This document shows, piece by piece, positions 1 through 13,243 of a DNA stretch of 64,000 nt. Below the pieces are notes generated by a model. That model ran no database searches. It saw nothing but the letters and a program-made list of their open reading frames with translations, and was not told the origin of the DNA. Where the stretch lies: NCBI RefSeq assembly GCF_045679555.1, contig NC_092087.1, positions 85,897,331 to 85,961,330 on the forward strand, read 5' to 3'. This DNA is from Salvelinus alpinus. Taxonomy: Eukaryota; Chordata; Actinopteri; Salmoniformes; Salmonidae. Every line of letters starts with the position of its first letter. Position 1 is the first letter of the stretch. A program made the translations under genes and the position numbers.

Positions 1-3000
1 TGATACTAGCATTACCTAGCATGTGGTGGTCTTACTAGAGTTTCAGCTGTGTTGGATGGGGTGTTGATACTAGCATTACCTAGCATGTGGTGTTCTTACT
101 ATAGTTTCAGCTGTGTTGGATGGGATATTGATACTAGCATTACCAAGCATGTGGTGGTCTTACTATAGTTTCATCTGTGTTGGATGGGATGTTGATACTA
201 GCATTACCTTGCATGTGGTGGTCTTACTATAGTTTCAGCTGTGTTGGATGGGACGTTGATACTAGCATTATCTAGCATGTGGTGGTCTTGCTATAGTTTC
301 AGCTGTGTTGGATGGGATATTGATACTACCATTACCTAGCATGTGGTGGTCTTACTGTAGTTTCAGCTGTGTTGGATGGGATGTTGATACTAGTATTACC
401 TAGCATGTGGTGGTCTTACTTACTATAGTTTCAGCTGTGTTGGATGGCATGTTGATACTAGCATTACCTAGCATGTGGTGGTCTTACTATAGTTTCAGCT
501 GTGTTGGATGGGATGTTGATACTAGCATTACCAAGCATGTGGTGGTCTTACTGTAGTTTCAGCTGTGTTGGATGGGATGTTGATACTACCATTACCTAGC
601 ATGTGGTGGGCTTACTGTAGTTTCAGCTGTGTTGGATGGGATGTTGATACTACCATTACCTAGCATGTGGTGGTCTTACTATAGTTTCAGCTGTGTTGGA
701 TGGGATATTGATACTACCATTACCTAGCATGTGGTGGTCTTACTATAGTTTCAGCTGTGTTGGATGGCATGTTGATACTAGCATTACCTAGCATGTGGTG
801 TTCTTACTATAGTTTCAGCTGTGTTGGATGGGATATTGATACTAGCATTACCAAGCATGTGGTGGTCTTACTATAGTTTCAGCTGTGTTGGATGGGATGT
901 TGATACTAGCATTACCTAGCATGTGGTGGTCTTACTATAGTTTCAGCTGTGTTGGATGGGATGTTGATACTACCATTACCTAGCATGTGGTGGTCTTACT
1001 GTAGTTTCAGCTGTGTTGGATGGGATGTTGATATTACCATTACCTTGCATGTGGTGGTCTTACTATAGTTTCAGCTGTGTTGGATGGGATATTGATACTA
1101 CCATTACCTAGCATGTGGTGGTCTTACTGTAGTTTCAGCTGTGTTGGATGGGATGTTGATACTAGCATTACCTAGCATGTGGTGGTCTTACTTACTATAG
1201 TTTCAGCTGTGTTCGATGGCATGTTGATACTAACATTACCTAGCATGTGGTGGTCTTACAATAGTTTCAGCTGTGTTGGATGGGATGTTGATACTAGCAT
1301 TACCTAGCATGTGGTGGTCTTACTGTAGTTTCAGCTGTGTTGGATGGGATGTTGATACTAGCATTACCTAGCATGTGGTGGTCTTACTAGAGTTTCAGCT
1401 GTGTTGGATGGGGTGTTGATACTAGCATTACCTAGCATGTGGTGGTCTTACTGTAGTTTCAGCTGTGTTTGATGGGATGTTGATACTAGCATTACCTAGC
1501 ATGTGGTGGTCTTACTATAGTTTCAGCTGTGTTGGGTGGGTTGTTGATACTAGCATTACCTAGCACGTGGTGGTCTTACTGTAGTTTAAGCTGTGTTGGA
1601 TGGGATGTTGATACTAGCATTACCTAGCATGTGGTGGTCTTACTGTAGTTTCAGCTGTGTTGGATGGGATGTTGATACTAGCATTACCTAGCATGTGGTG
1701 GTCCTTACTATAGTTTCAGCTGTGTTGGATGGGATGTTGATACTAGCATTACCAAGCATGTGGTGGTCTTACTGTAGTTTCAGCTGTGTTGGATGGGATG
1801 TTGATACTACCATTACCTAGCATGTGGTGGTCTTACTGTAGTTTCAGCTGTGTTGAATGGGATGTTGATACTACCATTACCTAGCATGTGGTGGGCTTAC
1901 TATAGTTTCAGCTGTGTTGGATGGGATATTGATACTACCATTACCTAGCATGTGGTGGTCTTACTATAGTTTCAGCTGTGTTGGATGGCATGTTGATACT
2001 AGCATTACCTAGCATGTGGTGTTCTTACTATAGTTTCAGCTGTGTTGGATGGGATATTGATACTAGCATTACCAAGCATGTGGTGGTCTTACTATAGTTT
2101 CAGCTGTGTTGGATGGGATGTTGATACTAGCATTACCTAGCATGTGGTGGTCTTACTAGAGTTTCAGCTGTGTTGGATGGGGTGTTGATACTAGCATTAT
2201 CTAGCATGTGGTGGTCTTGCTATAGTTTCAGCTGTGTTGGATGGGATGTTGATACTAGCATTACCTAGCATGTGGTGGTCTTACTATAGTTTCAGCTGTG
2301 TTGGGTGGGTTGTTGATACTAGCATTACCTAGCATGTGGTGGTCTTACTGTAGTTTAAGCTGTGTTGGATGGCATGTTGATACTAGCATTACCTAGCATG
2401 TGGTGGTCTTACTATAGTTTCAGCTGTGTTGGATGGCATGTTGATACTAGCATTACCTAGCATGTGGTGGTCTTACTATAGTTTCAGCTGTGTTGGATGG
2501 TATGTTGATACTAGCATTACCTAGCATGTGGTGGTCTTACTATAGTTTCAGCTGTGTTGGATGGGATGTTGATACTAGCATTACCTAGCATGTGGTGGCC
2601 TTACTGTAGTTTCAGCTGTGTTGGATGGGATGTTGATACTAACATTACCTAGCATGTGGTGGTCTTACAATAGTTTCAGCTGTGTTGGATGGGATATTGA
2701 TACTAGCATTACCTAGCATGTGGTGGTCTTACTAGTAGTTTCAGCTGTGTTGGATGGGGTGTTGATACTAGCATTACCTAGCATGTGGTGGTCTTACTGT
2801 AGTTTCAGCTGTGTTGGATGGGATGTTGATACTAGCATTACCTAGCATGTGGTGGTCTTACTAGAGTTTCAGCTGTGTTGGATGGGGTGTTGATACTAGC
2901 ATTACCTAGCATGTGGTGTTCTTACTATAGTTTCAGCTGTGTTGGATGGGATATTGATACTAGCATTACCAAGCATGTGGTGGTCTTACTATAGTTTCAT

Positions 3001-6000
3001 GCTGTGTTGGATGGGATGTTGATACTAGCATTACCTTGCATGTGGTGGTCTTACTATAGTTTCAGCTGTGTTGGATGGGACGTTGATACTAGCATTATCT
3101 AGCATGTGGTGGTCTTGCTATAGTTTCAGCTGTGTTGGATGGGATGTTGATACTACCATTACCTAGCATGTGGTGGTCTTACTGTAGTTTCAGCTGTGTT
3201 GGATGGGATGTTGATACTAGTATTACCTAGCATGTGGTGGTCTTACTTACTATAGTTTCAGCTGTGTTGGATGGCATGTTGATACTAGCATTACCTAGCA
3301 TGTGGTGGTCTTACTATAGTTTCAGCTGTGTTGGATGGTATGTTGATACTAGCATTACCTAGCATGTGGTGGTCTTACTATAGTTTCAGCTGTGTTGGAT
3401 GGGATGTTGATACTAGCATTACCTAGCATGTGGTGGCCTTACTGTAGTTTCAGCTGTGTTGGATGGGATGTTGATACTAACATTACCTAGCATGTGGTGG
3501 TCTTACAATAGTTTCAGCTGTGTTGGATGGGATATTGATACTAGCATTACCTAGCATGTGGTGGTCTTACTAGAGTTTCAGCTGTGTTGGATGGGGTGTT
3601 GATACTAGCATTACCTAGCATGTGGTGGTCTTACTGTAGTTTCAGCTGTGTTGGATGGGATGTTGATACTAGCATTACCTAGCATGTGGTGGTCTTACTA
3701 GAGTTTCAGCTGTGTTGGATGGGGTGTTGATACTAGCATTACCTAGCATGTGGTGGTCTTACTGTAGTTTCAGCTGTGTTGGATGGGATGTTGATACTAG
3801 CATTACCTAGCATGTGGTGGTCTTACTATAGTTTCAGCTGTGTTGGGTGGGTTGTTGATACTAGCATTACCTAGCATGTGGTGGTCTTACTGTAGTTTCA
3901 GCTGTGTTGGATGGGATGTTGATACTAGCATTACCTAGCATGTGGTGGTCTTACTGTAGTTTCAGCTGTGTTGGATGGGATGTTGATACTAGCATTACCT
4001 AGCATGTGGTGGTCTTACTATAGTTTCAGCTGTGTTGGATGGGATGTTGATACTAGCATTACCAAGCATGTGGTGGTCTTACTATAGTTTCAGCTGTGTT
4101 GGATGGGATGTTGATACTACCATTACCTAGCATGTGGTGGGCTTACTGTAGTTTCAGCTGTGTTGGATGGGATATTGATACTACCATTACCTAGCATGTG
4201 GTGGTCTTACTATAGTTTCAGCTGTGTTGGATGGCATGTTGATACTAGCATTACCTAGCATGTGGTGTTCTTACTATAGTTTCAGCTGTGTTGGATGGGA
4301 TATTGATACTAGCATTACCAAGCATGTGGTGGTCTTACTATAGTTTCAGCTGTGTTGGATGGGATGTTGATACTAGCATTACCTAGCATGTGGTGGTCTT
4401 ACTATAGTTTCAGCTGTGTTGGATGGGATGTTGATACTACCATTACCTAGCATGTGGTGGTCTTACTGTAGTTTCAGCTGTGTTGGATGGGATGTTGATA
4501 CTACCATTACCTTGCATGTGGTGGTCTTACTATAGTTTCAGCTGTGTTGGATGGGATATTGATACTACCATTACCTAGCATGTGGTGGTCTTACTGTAGT
4601 TTCAGCTGTGTTGGATGGGATGTTGATACTAGCATTACCTAGCATGTGGTGGTCTTACTTACTATAGTTTCAGCTGTGTTGGATGGCATGTTGATACTAG
4701 CATTACCTAGCATGTGGTGGTCTTACTATAGTTTCAGCTGTGTTGGATGGCATGTTGATACTAGCATTACCTAGCATGTGGTGGTCTTACTATAGTTTCA
4801 GCTGTGTTGGATGGGATGTTGATACTAGCATTACCTAGCATGTGGTGGTCTTACTATAGTTTCAGCTGTGTTGGATGGGATGTTGATACTAGCATTACCT
4901 AGCATGTGGTGGCCTTACTGTAGTTTCAGCTGTGTTGGATGGGATGTTGATACTAACATTACCTAGCATGTGGTGGTCTTACAATAGTTTCAGCTGTGTT
5001 GGATGGGATATTGATACTACCATTACCTAGCATGTGGTGGTCTTACTGTAGTTTCAGCTGTGTTGGATGGGATGTTGATACTAGCATTACCTAGCATGTG
5101 GTGGTCTTACTATAGTTTCAGCTGTGTTGGGTGGGTTGTTGATACTAGCATTACCTTGCATGTGGTGGTCTTACTATAGTTTCAGCTGTGTTGGATGGGA
5201 CGTTAAAACTAGCATTATCTAGCATGTGGTGGTCTTGCTATAGTTTCAGCTGTGTTGGATGGGATATTGATACTACCATTACCTAGCATGTGGTGGTCTT
5301 ACTGTAGTTTCAGCTGTGTTGGATGGGATGTTGATACTAGTATTACCTAGCATGTGGTGGTCTTACTTACTATAGTTTCAGCTGTGTTGGATGGCATGTT
5401 GATACTAGCATTACCTAGCATGTGGTGGTCTTACTATAGTTTCAGCTGTGTTGGATGGCATGTTGATACTAGCATTACCTAGCATGTGGTGGTCTTACTA
5501 TAGTTTCAGCTGTGTTGGATGGGATGTTGATACTAGCATTACCTAGCATGTGGTGGCCTTACTGTAGTTTCAGCTGTGTTGGATGGGATGTTGATACTAA
5601 CATTACCTAGCATGTGGTGGTCTTACAATAGTTTCAGCTGTGTTGGATGGGATATTGATACTAGCATTACCTAGCATGTGGTGGTCTTACTAGAGTTTCA
5701 GCTGTGTTGGATGGGGTGTTGATACTAGCATTACCTAGCATGTGGTGGTCTTACTGTAGTTTCAGCTGTGTTGGATGGGATGTTGATACTAGCATTACCT
5801 AGCATGTGGTGGTCTTACTAGTAGTTTCAGCTGTGTTGGATGGGGTGTTGATACTAGCATTACCTAGCATGTGGTGGTCTTACTGTAGTTTCAGCTGTGT
5901 TGGATGGGATGTTGATACTAGCATTACCTAGCATGTGGTGGTCTTACTATAGTTTCAGCTGTGTTGGGTGGGTTGTTGATACTAGCATTACCTAGCATGT

Positions 6001-9000
6001 GGTGGTCTTACTGTAGTTTCAGCTGTGTTGGATGGGATGTTGATACTAGCATTACCTAGCATGTGGTGGTCTTACTGTAGTTTCAGCTGTGTTGGATGGG
6101 ATGTTGATACTAGCATTACCTAGCATGTGGTGGTCTTACTATAGTTTCAGCTGTGTTGGATGGGATGTTGATACTAGCATTACCAAGCATGTGGTGGTCT
6201 TACTGTAGTTTCAGCTGTGTTGGATGGGATGTTGATACTACCATTACCTAGCATGTGGTGGGCTTACTATAGTTTCAGCTGTGTTGGATGGGATATTGAT
6301 ACTACCATTACCTAGCATGTGGTGGTCTTACTATAGTTTCAGCTGTGTTGGATGGCATGTTGATACTAGCATTACCTAGCATGTGGTGTTCTTACTATAG
6401 TTTCAGCTGTGTTGGATGGGATGTTGATACTAGCATTACCTAGCATGTGGTGGTCTTACTATAGTTTCAGCTGTGTTGGATGGGATGTTGATACTACCAT
6501 TACCTAGCATGTGGTGGTCTTACTGTAGTTTCAGCTGTGTTGGATGGGATTTTGATACTACCATTACCTTGCATGTGGTGGTCTTACTATAGTTTCAGCT
6601 GTGTTGGATGGGATATTGATACTACCATTACCTAGCATGTGGTGGTCTTACTGTAGTTTCAGCTGTGTTGGATGGGATGTTGATACTAGCATTACCTAGC
6701 ATGTGGTGGTCTTACTTACTATAGTTTCAGCTGTGTAGGATGGCATGTTGATACTAGCATTACCTAGCATGTGGTGGTCTTACTATAGTTTCAGCTGTGT
6801 TGGATGGCATGTTGATACTAGCATTACCTAGCATGTGGTGGTCTTACTATAGTTTCAGCTGTGTTGGATGGTATGTTGATACTAGCATTACCTAGCATGT
6901 GGTGGTCTTACTATAGTTTCAGCTGTGTTGGATGGGATGTTGATACTAGCATTACCTAGCATGTGGTGGCCTTACTGTAGTTTCAGCTGTGTTGGATGGG
7001 ATGTTGATACTAACATTACCTAGCATGTGGTGGTCTTACAATAGTTTCAGCTGTGTTGGATGGGATATTGATACTACCATTACCTAGCATGTGGTGGTCT
7101 TACTAGAGTTTCAGCTGTGTTGGATGGGGTGTTGATACTAGCATTACCTAGCATGTGGTGGTCTTACTGTAGTTTCAGCTGTGTTGGATGGGATGTTGAT
7201 ACTAGCATTACCTAGCATGTGGTGGTCTTACTATAGTTTCAGCTGTGTTGGGTGGGTTGTTGATACAAGCATTACCTAGCATGTGGTGGTCTTACTGTAG
7301 TTTCAGCTGTGTTGGATGGGATGTTGATACTAGCATTACCTAGCATGTGGTGGTCTTACTGTAGTTTCAGCTGTGTTGGATGGGATGTTGATACTAGCAT
7401 TACCTAGCATGTGGTGGTCTTACTATAGTTTCAGCTGTGTTGGATGGGATGTTGATACTAGCATTACCAAGCATGTGGTGGTCTTACTGTAGTTTCAGCT
7501 GTGTTGGATGGGATGTTGATACTACCATTACCTAGCATGTGGTCGTCTTACTGTAGTTTCAGCTGTGTTGGATGGGATGTTGATACTAGCATTACCTAGC
7601 ATGTGGTGGTCTTACTATAGTTTCAGCTGTGTTGGATGGGATGTTGATACTAGCATTACCAAGCATGTGGTGGTCTTACTGTAGTTTCAGCTGTGTTGGA
7701 TGGGATGTTGATACTACCATTACCTAGCATGTGGTGGTCTTACTGTAGTTTCAGCTGTGTTGAATGGGATGTTGATACTACCATTACCTAGCATGTGGTG
7801 GGCTTACTATAGTTTCAGCTGTGTTGGATGGGATATTGATACTACCATTACCTAGCATGTGGTGGTCTTACTATAGTTTCAGCTGTGTTGGATGGCATGT
7901 TGATACTAGCATTACCTAGCATGTGGTGTTCTTACTATAGTTTCAGCTGTGTTGGATGGGATGTTGATACTACCATTACCTAGCATGTGGTGGTCTTACT
8001 GTAGTTTCAGCTGTGTTGGATGGGATGTTGATACTACCATTACCTAGCATGTGGTGGTCTTACTGTAGTTTCAGCTGTGTTGGATGGGATATTGATACTA
8101 GCATTACCAAGCATGTGGTGGTCTTACTATAGTTTCAGCTGTGTTGGATGGGATGTTGATACTAGCATTACCTAGCATGTGGTGGTCTTACTATAGTTTC
8201 AGCTGTGTTGGATGGGATGTTGATACTACCATTACCTAGCATGTGGTGGTCTTACTAGAGTTTCAGCTGTGTTGGATGGGGTGTTGATACTAGCATTACC
8301 TAGCATGTGGTGGTCTTACTGTAGTTTCAGCTGTGTTGGATGGGATGTTGATACTAGCATTACCTAGCATGTGGTGGTCTTACTATAGTTTCAGCTGTGT
8401 TGGGTGGGTTGTTGATACAAGCATTACCTAGCATGTGGTGGTCTTACTGTAGTTTCAGCTGTGTTGGATGGGATGTTGATACTAGCATTACCTAGCATGT
8501 GGTGGTCTTACTGTAGTTTCAGCTGTGTTGGATGGGATGTTGATACTAGCATTACCTAGCATGTGGTGGTCTTACTATAGTTTCAGCTGTGTTGGATGGG
8601 ATGTTGATACTAGCATTACCAAGCATGTGGTGGTCTTACTGTAGTTTCAGCTGTGTTGGATGGGATGTTGATACTACCATTACCTAGCATGTGGTGGTCT
8701 TACTGTAGTTTCAGCTGTGTTGGATGGGATGTTGATACTAGCATTACCTAGCATGTGGTGGTCTTACTATAGTTTCAGCTGTGTTGGATGGGATGTTGAT
8801 ACTAGCATTACCAAGCATGTGGTGGTCTTACTGTAGTTTCAGCTGTGTTGGATGGGATGTTGATACTACCATTACCTAGCATGTGGTGGTCTTACTGTAG
8901 TTTCAGCTGTGTTGAATGGGATGTTGATACTACCATTACCTAGCATGTGGTGGGCTTACTATAGTTTCAGCTGTGTTGGATGGGATATTGATACTACCAT

Positions 9001-11870
9001 TACCTAGCATGTGGTGGTCTTACTATAGTTTCAGCTGTGTTGGATGGCATGTTGATACTAGCATTACCTAGCATGTGGTGTTCTTACTATAGTTTCAGCT
9101 GTGTTGGATGGGATGTTGATACTACCATTACCTAGCATGTGGTGGTCTTACTGTAGTTTCAGCTGTGTTGGATGGGATGTTGATACTACCATTACCTAGC
9201 ATGTGGTGGTCTTACTGTAGTTTCAGCTGTGTTGGATGGGATATTGATACTAGCATTACCAAGCATGTGGTGGTCTTACTATAGTTTCAGCTGTGTTGGA
9301 TGGGATGTTGATACTAGCATTACCTAGCATGTGGTGGTCTTACTATAGTTTCAGCTGTGTTGGATGGGATGTTGATACTACCATTACCTAGCATGTGGTG
9401 GTCTTACTGTAGTTTCAGCTGTGTTGGATGGGATGTTGATACTACCATTACCTTGCATGTGGTGGTCTTACTATAGTTTCAGCTGTGTTGGATGGGATAT
9501 TGATACTACCATTACCTAGCATGTGGTGGTCTTACTGTAGTTTCAGCTGTGTTGGATGGGATGTTGATACTAGCATTACCTAGCATGTGGTGGTCTTACT
9601 TACTATAGTTTCAGCTGTGTTGGATGGCATGTTGATACTAGCATTACCTAGCATGTGGTGGTCTTACTATAGTTTCAGCTGTGTTGGATGGCATGTTGAT
9701 ACTAGCATTACCTAGCATGTGGTGGTCTTACTATAGTTTCAGCTGTGTTGGATGGGATGTTGATACTAGCATTACCTAGCATGTGGTGGTCTTACTATAG
9801 TTTCAGCTGTGTTGGATGGGATGTTGATACTAGCATTACCTAGCATGTGGTGGCCTTACTGTAGTTTCAGCTGTGTTGGATGGGATGTTGATACTACCAT
9901 TACCTAGCATGTGGTGGTCTTACAATAGTTTCAGCTGTGTTGGATGGGATATTGATACTACCATTACCTAGCATGTGGTGGTCTTACTGTAGTTTCAGCT
10001 GTGTTGGATGGGATGTTGATACTACCATTACCTAGCATGTGGTGGTCTTACTTACTATAGTTTCAGCTGTGTTGGATGGCATGTTGATACTAGCATTACC
10101 TAGCATGTGGTGGTCTTAATATAGTTTCAGCTGGGTTGGATGGCATGTTGATACTAGCATTACCTAGCATGTGGTGGTCTTACTATAGTTTCAGCTGTGT
10201 TGGATGGGATGTTGATACTAGCATTACCTAGCATGTGGTGGTCTTACTATAGTTTCAGCTGTGTTGGATGGGATGTTGATACTACCATTACTTAGCATGT
10301 GGTGTTCTTACTGTAGTTTCAGCTGTGTTGGATGGGGTGTTGATACTAGCATTACCTAGCGTTTGGTGGTCTTACTATAGTTTCAGCTGTGTTGGATGGG
10401 ATGTTGATACTAGCATTACCTAGCATGTGGTGGTCTTACTATAGTTTCAGCTGTGTTGGATGGGATGTTGATACTAGCATTACCTAGCATGTGGTGGTCT
10501 TACTGTAGTATCAGCTGTGTTGGATGGGATGTTGATACTCCCATTACCTAGCATGTGGTGGTCTTACTATAGTTTCAGCTGTGTTGGATGGGATATTGAT
10601 ACTACCGTTACCTAGCATGTGGTGGTCTTACTGTAGTTTCAGCTGTGTTGGATGGGATGTTGATACTAGCATTACCTAGCATGTGGTGGTCTTACTATAG
10701 TTTCAGCTGTGTTGGATGGCATGTTGATACTAGCATTACCTAGCATGTGGTGGTCTTACTATAGTTTCAGCTGTGTTGGATGGGATGTTGATACTACCAT
10801 TACCTAGCATGTGGTGTTCTTACTATAGTTTCAGCTGTGTTGGATGGGGTGTTGATACGAGCATTACCTAGCGTGTGGTGGTCTTACTATAGTTTCAGCT
10901 GTGTTGGATGGGATGTTGATACTAGCATTACCTAGCATGTGGTTGTCTTACTATAGTTTCAGCTGTGTTGGATGGGATGTTGATACTAGCATTACCTAGC
11001 ATGTGGTGGTCTTACTATAGTTTCAGCTGTGTTGGATGGGATGTTGATACTACCATTACCTAGCATGTGGTGGTCTTACTGTAGTATCAGCTGTGTTGGA
11101 TAGGATGTTGATACTACCATTACCTAGCATGTGGTGGTCTTACTATAGTTTCAGCTGTGTTGGATGGAATATTGATACTTCCATTACCTAGCATGTGGTG
11201 GTCTTACTATAGTTTCAGCTGTGTTGGATGGGATGTTGATACTAGCATTACCTAGCATGTGGTGGTCTTTCTATAGTTACAGCTGTGTTGGATGGGATGT
11301 TGATACTAGCATTACCTAGCATGTGGTGGTCTTACTTTAGTTTCAGCTGTGTTGGATGGGATGTTGATACAAGCATTACCTAGCATGTGGTGGTCTTACT
11401 GTAGTTTCAGCTGTGTTGGATGGGATGTTGATACTAGCATTACCTAGCACGCGGTGGTCTTACTGTAGTTTCAGCTGTGTTGAATGGGATGTTGATACTA
11501 GCATGACCTAGCATGTGGTGGTCTTACTATAGTTTCAGCTGTGTTGGATGGCATGTTGATACTAGCATTACCTAGCATGTGGTGGTCTTACTATGTGTCA
11601 GCTGTGTTGGATGGGATGTTGATACTAGCATTACCTAGCATGTGGTGGTCTTACTATAGTGTCAGCTGTGTTGGATGGGATGTTGATTCTAGCATTACCT
11701 AGCATGTGGTGGTCTTACTGTAGTTTCAGCTGTGTTGAATGGGATGTTGATACTAGCATTACCTAGCATGTGGTGTTCTTACTATAGTTTCAGCTGTGTT
11801 GGATGGGATGTTGATACTACCATTACCTAGCATGTGGTGGTCTTACTGTAGTTTCAGCTGTGTTGGATGG
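1..11870. repeat. 64-bp satellite array, first block (about 185 copies)
   Basis: Head-to-tail units of 64 bp, each starting TGATACTAGCATTACC and ending TGTTGGATGGGATGT. Starts fall at 1, 65, 129 and so on. Common variants are CTACC for CTAGC, TACCAAG or TACCTTG for TACCTAG, GTGTTC for GTGGTC, GGGC for GGTC, CTGTAG or CTAGAG for CTATAG, and a 4-bp TTAC insertion giving 68-bp units (for example near 417, 1190, 3243, 5363, 6715, 9597). There is no long open frame on either strand. Every unit carries CAGCTG and usually CATGTG. Variant combinations recur in blocks, which shows multi-unit duplications. The array starts before the window. I see no gene in it. Confidence 0.97.
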
Positions 11871-11953
11871 TGTTGATAAAACGTTTACTGGAGACAGGAG
11901 ATCAAGTTGAGACATATGACGAGGTGGATATTTACAATTTACAATTTCTTACA
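11871..11953 (-). repeat. ERV 3' LTR, internally deleted to 83 bp
   Basis: Shares its first ~60 bp (TGTTGATAAAACGTTTACTG onward to GTGGATATTT) and its last ~13 bp (ACAATTTCTTACA) with the 516-bp LTR at 18718. About 430 bp between these is missing, including the TATA-like and AATAAA sites. The junction carries a short repeat of ACAATTT. In proviral orientation this is the 3' LTR. Confidence 0.88.
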
Positions 11954-12148
11954 AATCCCCCTCTTCACGTCTTATAGACGTGAATAAACTAGTTAAAATT
12001 TGTCAGAAGACACATTTTTGATTCCCCCTCTTCACGTCTCACAAGAGACGTGACATAAAAGTAAAAAAGACTAAGCTATGGGATAAAATTTGTCAGAAGA
12101 CAAATTTTTGATTCCCCCTCTTCACGTCTCACAAGAGACGTGACATTA
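11954..12148 (-). promoter_or_regulatory. Triplicated polypurine tract plus hairpin module of the ERV
   Basis: On the minus strand the sequence just inside the 3' LTR is a purine run ending in GAGGGGG, as expected of a retroviral polypurine tract. The pyrimidine complement occurs at 11957-11965, 12024-12032 and 12114-12122. Each is followed on the plus strand by an inverted repeat: 11966-11982 (7-bp stem, 3-nt loop) and 12033-12052 and 12123-12142 (CACGTCTC, 4-nt loop, GAGACGTG). The last two sit in ~90-bp direct repeats starting at 11995 and 12085. The innermost copy is 7 bp from the env stop. Confidence 0.75.
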
Positions 12149-12155
12149 AAGTTTC

Positions 12156-12605
12156 TTAGTCCTCAAATAGATAGACAGGTCCAGCTTCCCCATCATCAAG
12201 CAATGGGAACATTCGGGCCCTTTCCTGATTAGGGTCTATGGCGGCAGTGATAACACGGCTAGCAAGCGTGCGCGCACATGGAATGCAACAGCATCCACAA
12301 AGTACAAGAATGCCCGCAAAGACGGAAATAGATACTAGGATAGAGGAAACCAGCGTCTTATATTTACCAAAAGCATCCATCCATGAGTCCCACATAGAAG
12401 TGTCCACTCCAGAATGCTGTTTCATCTTACCATTAAGGGTACGAAGTCCCTCCAATGCTACAGTCAGACTCCCATCCGTAGCTGTGTTGTTGGGAATGAA
12501 AGTACAACACTGCTCACCAAACATGGCACAGACACCTCCGCGTTCAGCCAACAGCATATCTACCGTGATTCTATTTTGAAATGCAATCAGGGATGTAGCT
12601 GCCAA
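12156..12605 (-). pseudogene. env: ERV envelope transmembrane subunit, C-terminal part (copy 1)
   Basis: A 149-residue open frame that continues in frame slightly upstream of 12605, so the first codon here is not a true start. It contains a QNR heptad segment, an ERGGVC loop, a CX6CC motif (C-AMFGEQ-CC) and an N-glycosylation site NNT. After these come a hydrophobic membrane span of about 25 residues and a cysteine-rich segment CCCIPC, followed by a short cytoplasmic tail ending LFED. This layout is that of the TM subunit of gamma-type retroviral envelopes, which anchors the spike and drives membrane fusion. The surface subunit is not joined to it. A second, diverged TM fragment lies next to it at 12827-13243. 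Confidence 0.85.
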
Positions 12606-12826
12606 TTGGCCATGGACCGCCTCGAAGCCTTGTTGAGTCCAAAATCACACATTATTAACCAAAAAACGAAAAAATGTTAAACCCTCAGGTCCATCCCTCT
12701 ATACAACCTGTACCAGGTGGGCTCGTCGCCACCCGGGAACTTCAAACCTTCACAACAGGGAGGACAAACATCACTTTTTATTCATTCGACAACCTCTACT
12801 ACAGCAAACCAAGGGGTCCTCCTCTA
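12606..12826. other. Spacer between the two envelope fragments
   Basis: No convincing long frame. The part next to 12606 continues the TM reading frame of the downstream fragment for a few codons (minus strand). The rest is undefined ERV-derived sequence. Confidence 0.5.
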
Positions 12827-13243
12827 TCAGGCCCACTCTCCTGCGAAAGCTTGATTCCGCATCAGCCTCCTTGCCACATCTGTAACAGACTTCTTCAAAC
12901 AAGGTATGATACAGGCAGCACAGCACATGAGTATAAGAAAAACAACAACTAGGGTCAGATTTCCAGTATTCATCATTGCAGTGTACTTACCAAACCAACC
13001 ACCCAGCCAGGGGAACAGTCCACTCTCCTCCACACCTGCAAGACCCTCCATCTCCACCGATAACCTTGCCAACCCACTCAGAGCTTTTTGAAATGCTCCC
13101 ATCCGGACTAGTATTGTTAGGGACAAATGTGCAACACTGTTCTCCAATTTTTTACATACACCTCCCTGGTTGGCCAGAATCATGTCCAGTTCTAGTCTAT
13201 TTTGTCTACTGGTTTGAGAGGTAGCATCCAATCGTTCAGCCAT
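12827..13243 (-). pseudogene. env: ERV envelope transmembrane subunit, second diverged copy, frameshifted
   Basis: A 138-residue frame with the same layout as the fragment at 12156: QNR heptad segment, NQGGVC, membrane span near the C-terminus and a cysteine pair region CCAACIIPC. Between the GGVC motif and the membrane span the frame is disturbed. The CX6CC-type motif is readable only in a neighbouring frame just after GGVC, which indicates a small indel. The two TM copies are clearly different in sequence, so they are not a recent duplication of each other. One explanation is recombination between related proviruses; another is an old env duplication. Confidence 0.78.

Noticed and set aside
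1..11870. Possible CRISPR-like array because of regular repeats
   Set aside because: Units are contiguous 64-bp repeats without unique spacers, in a vertebrate genome.
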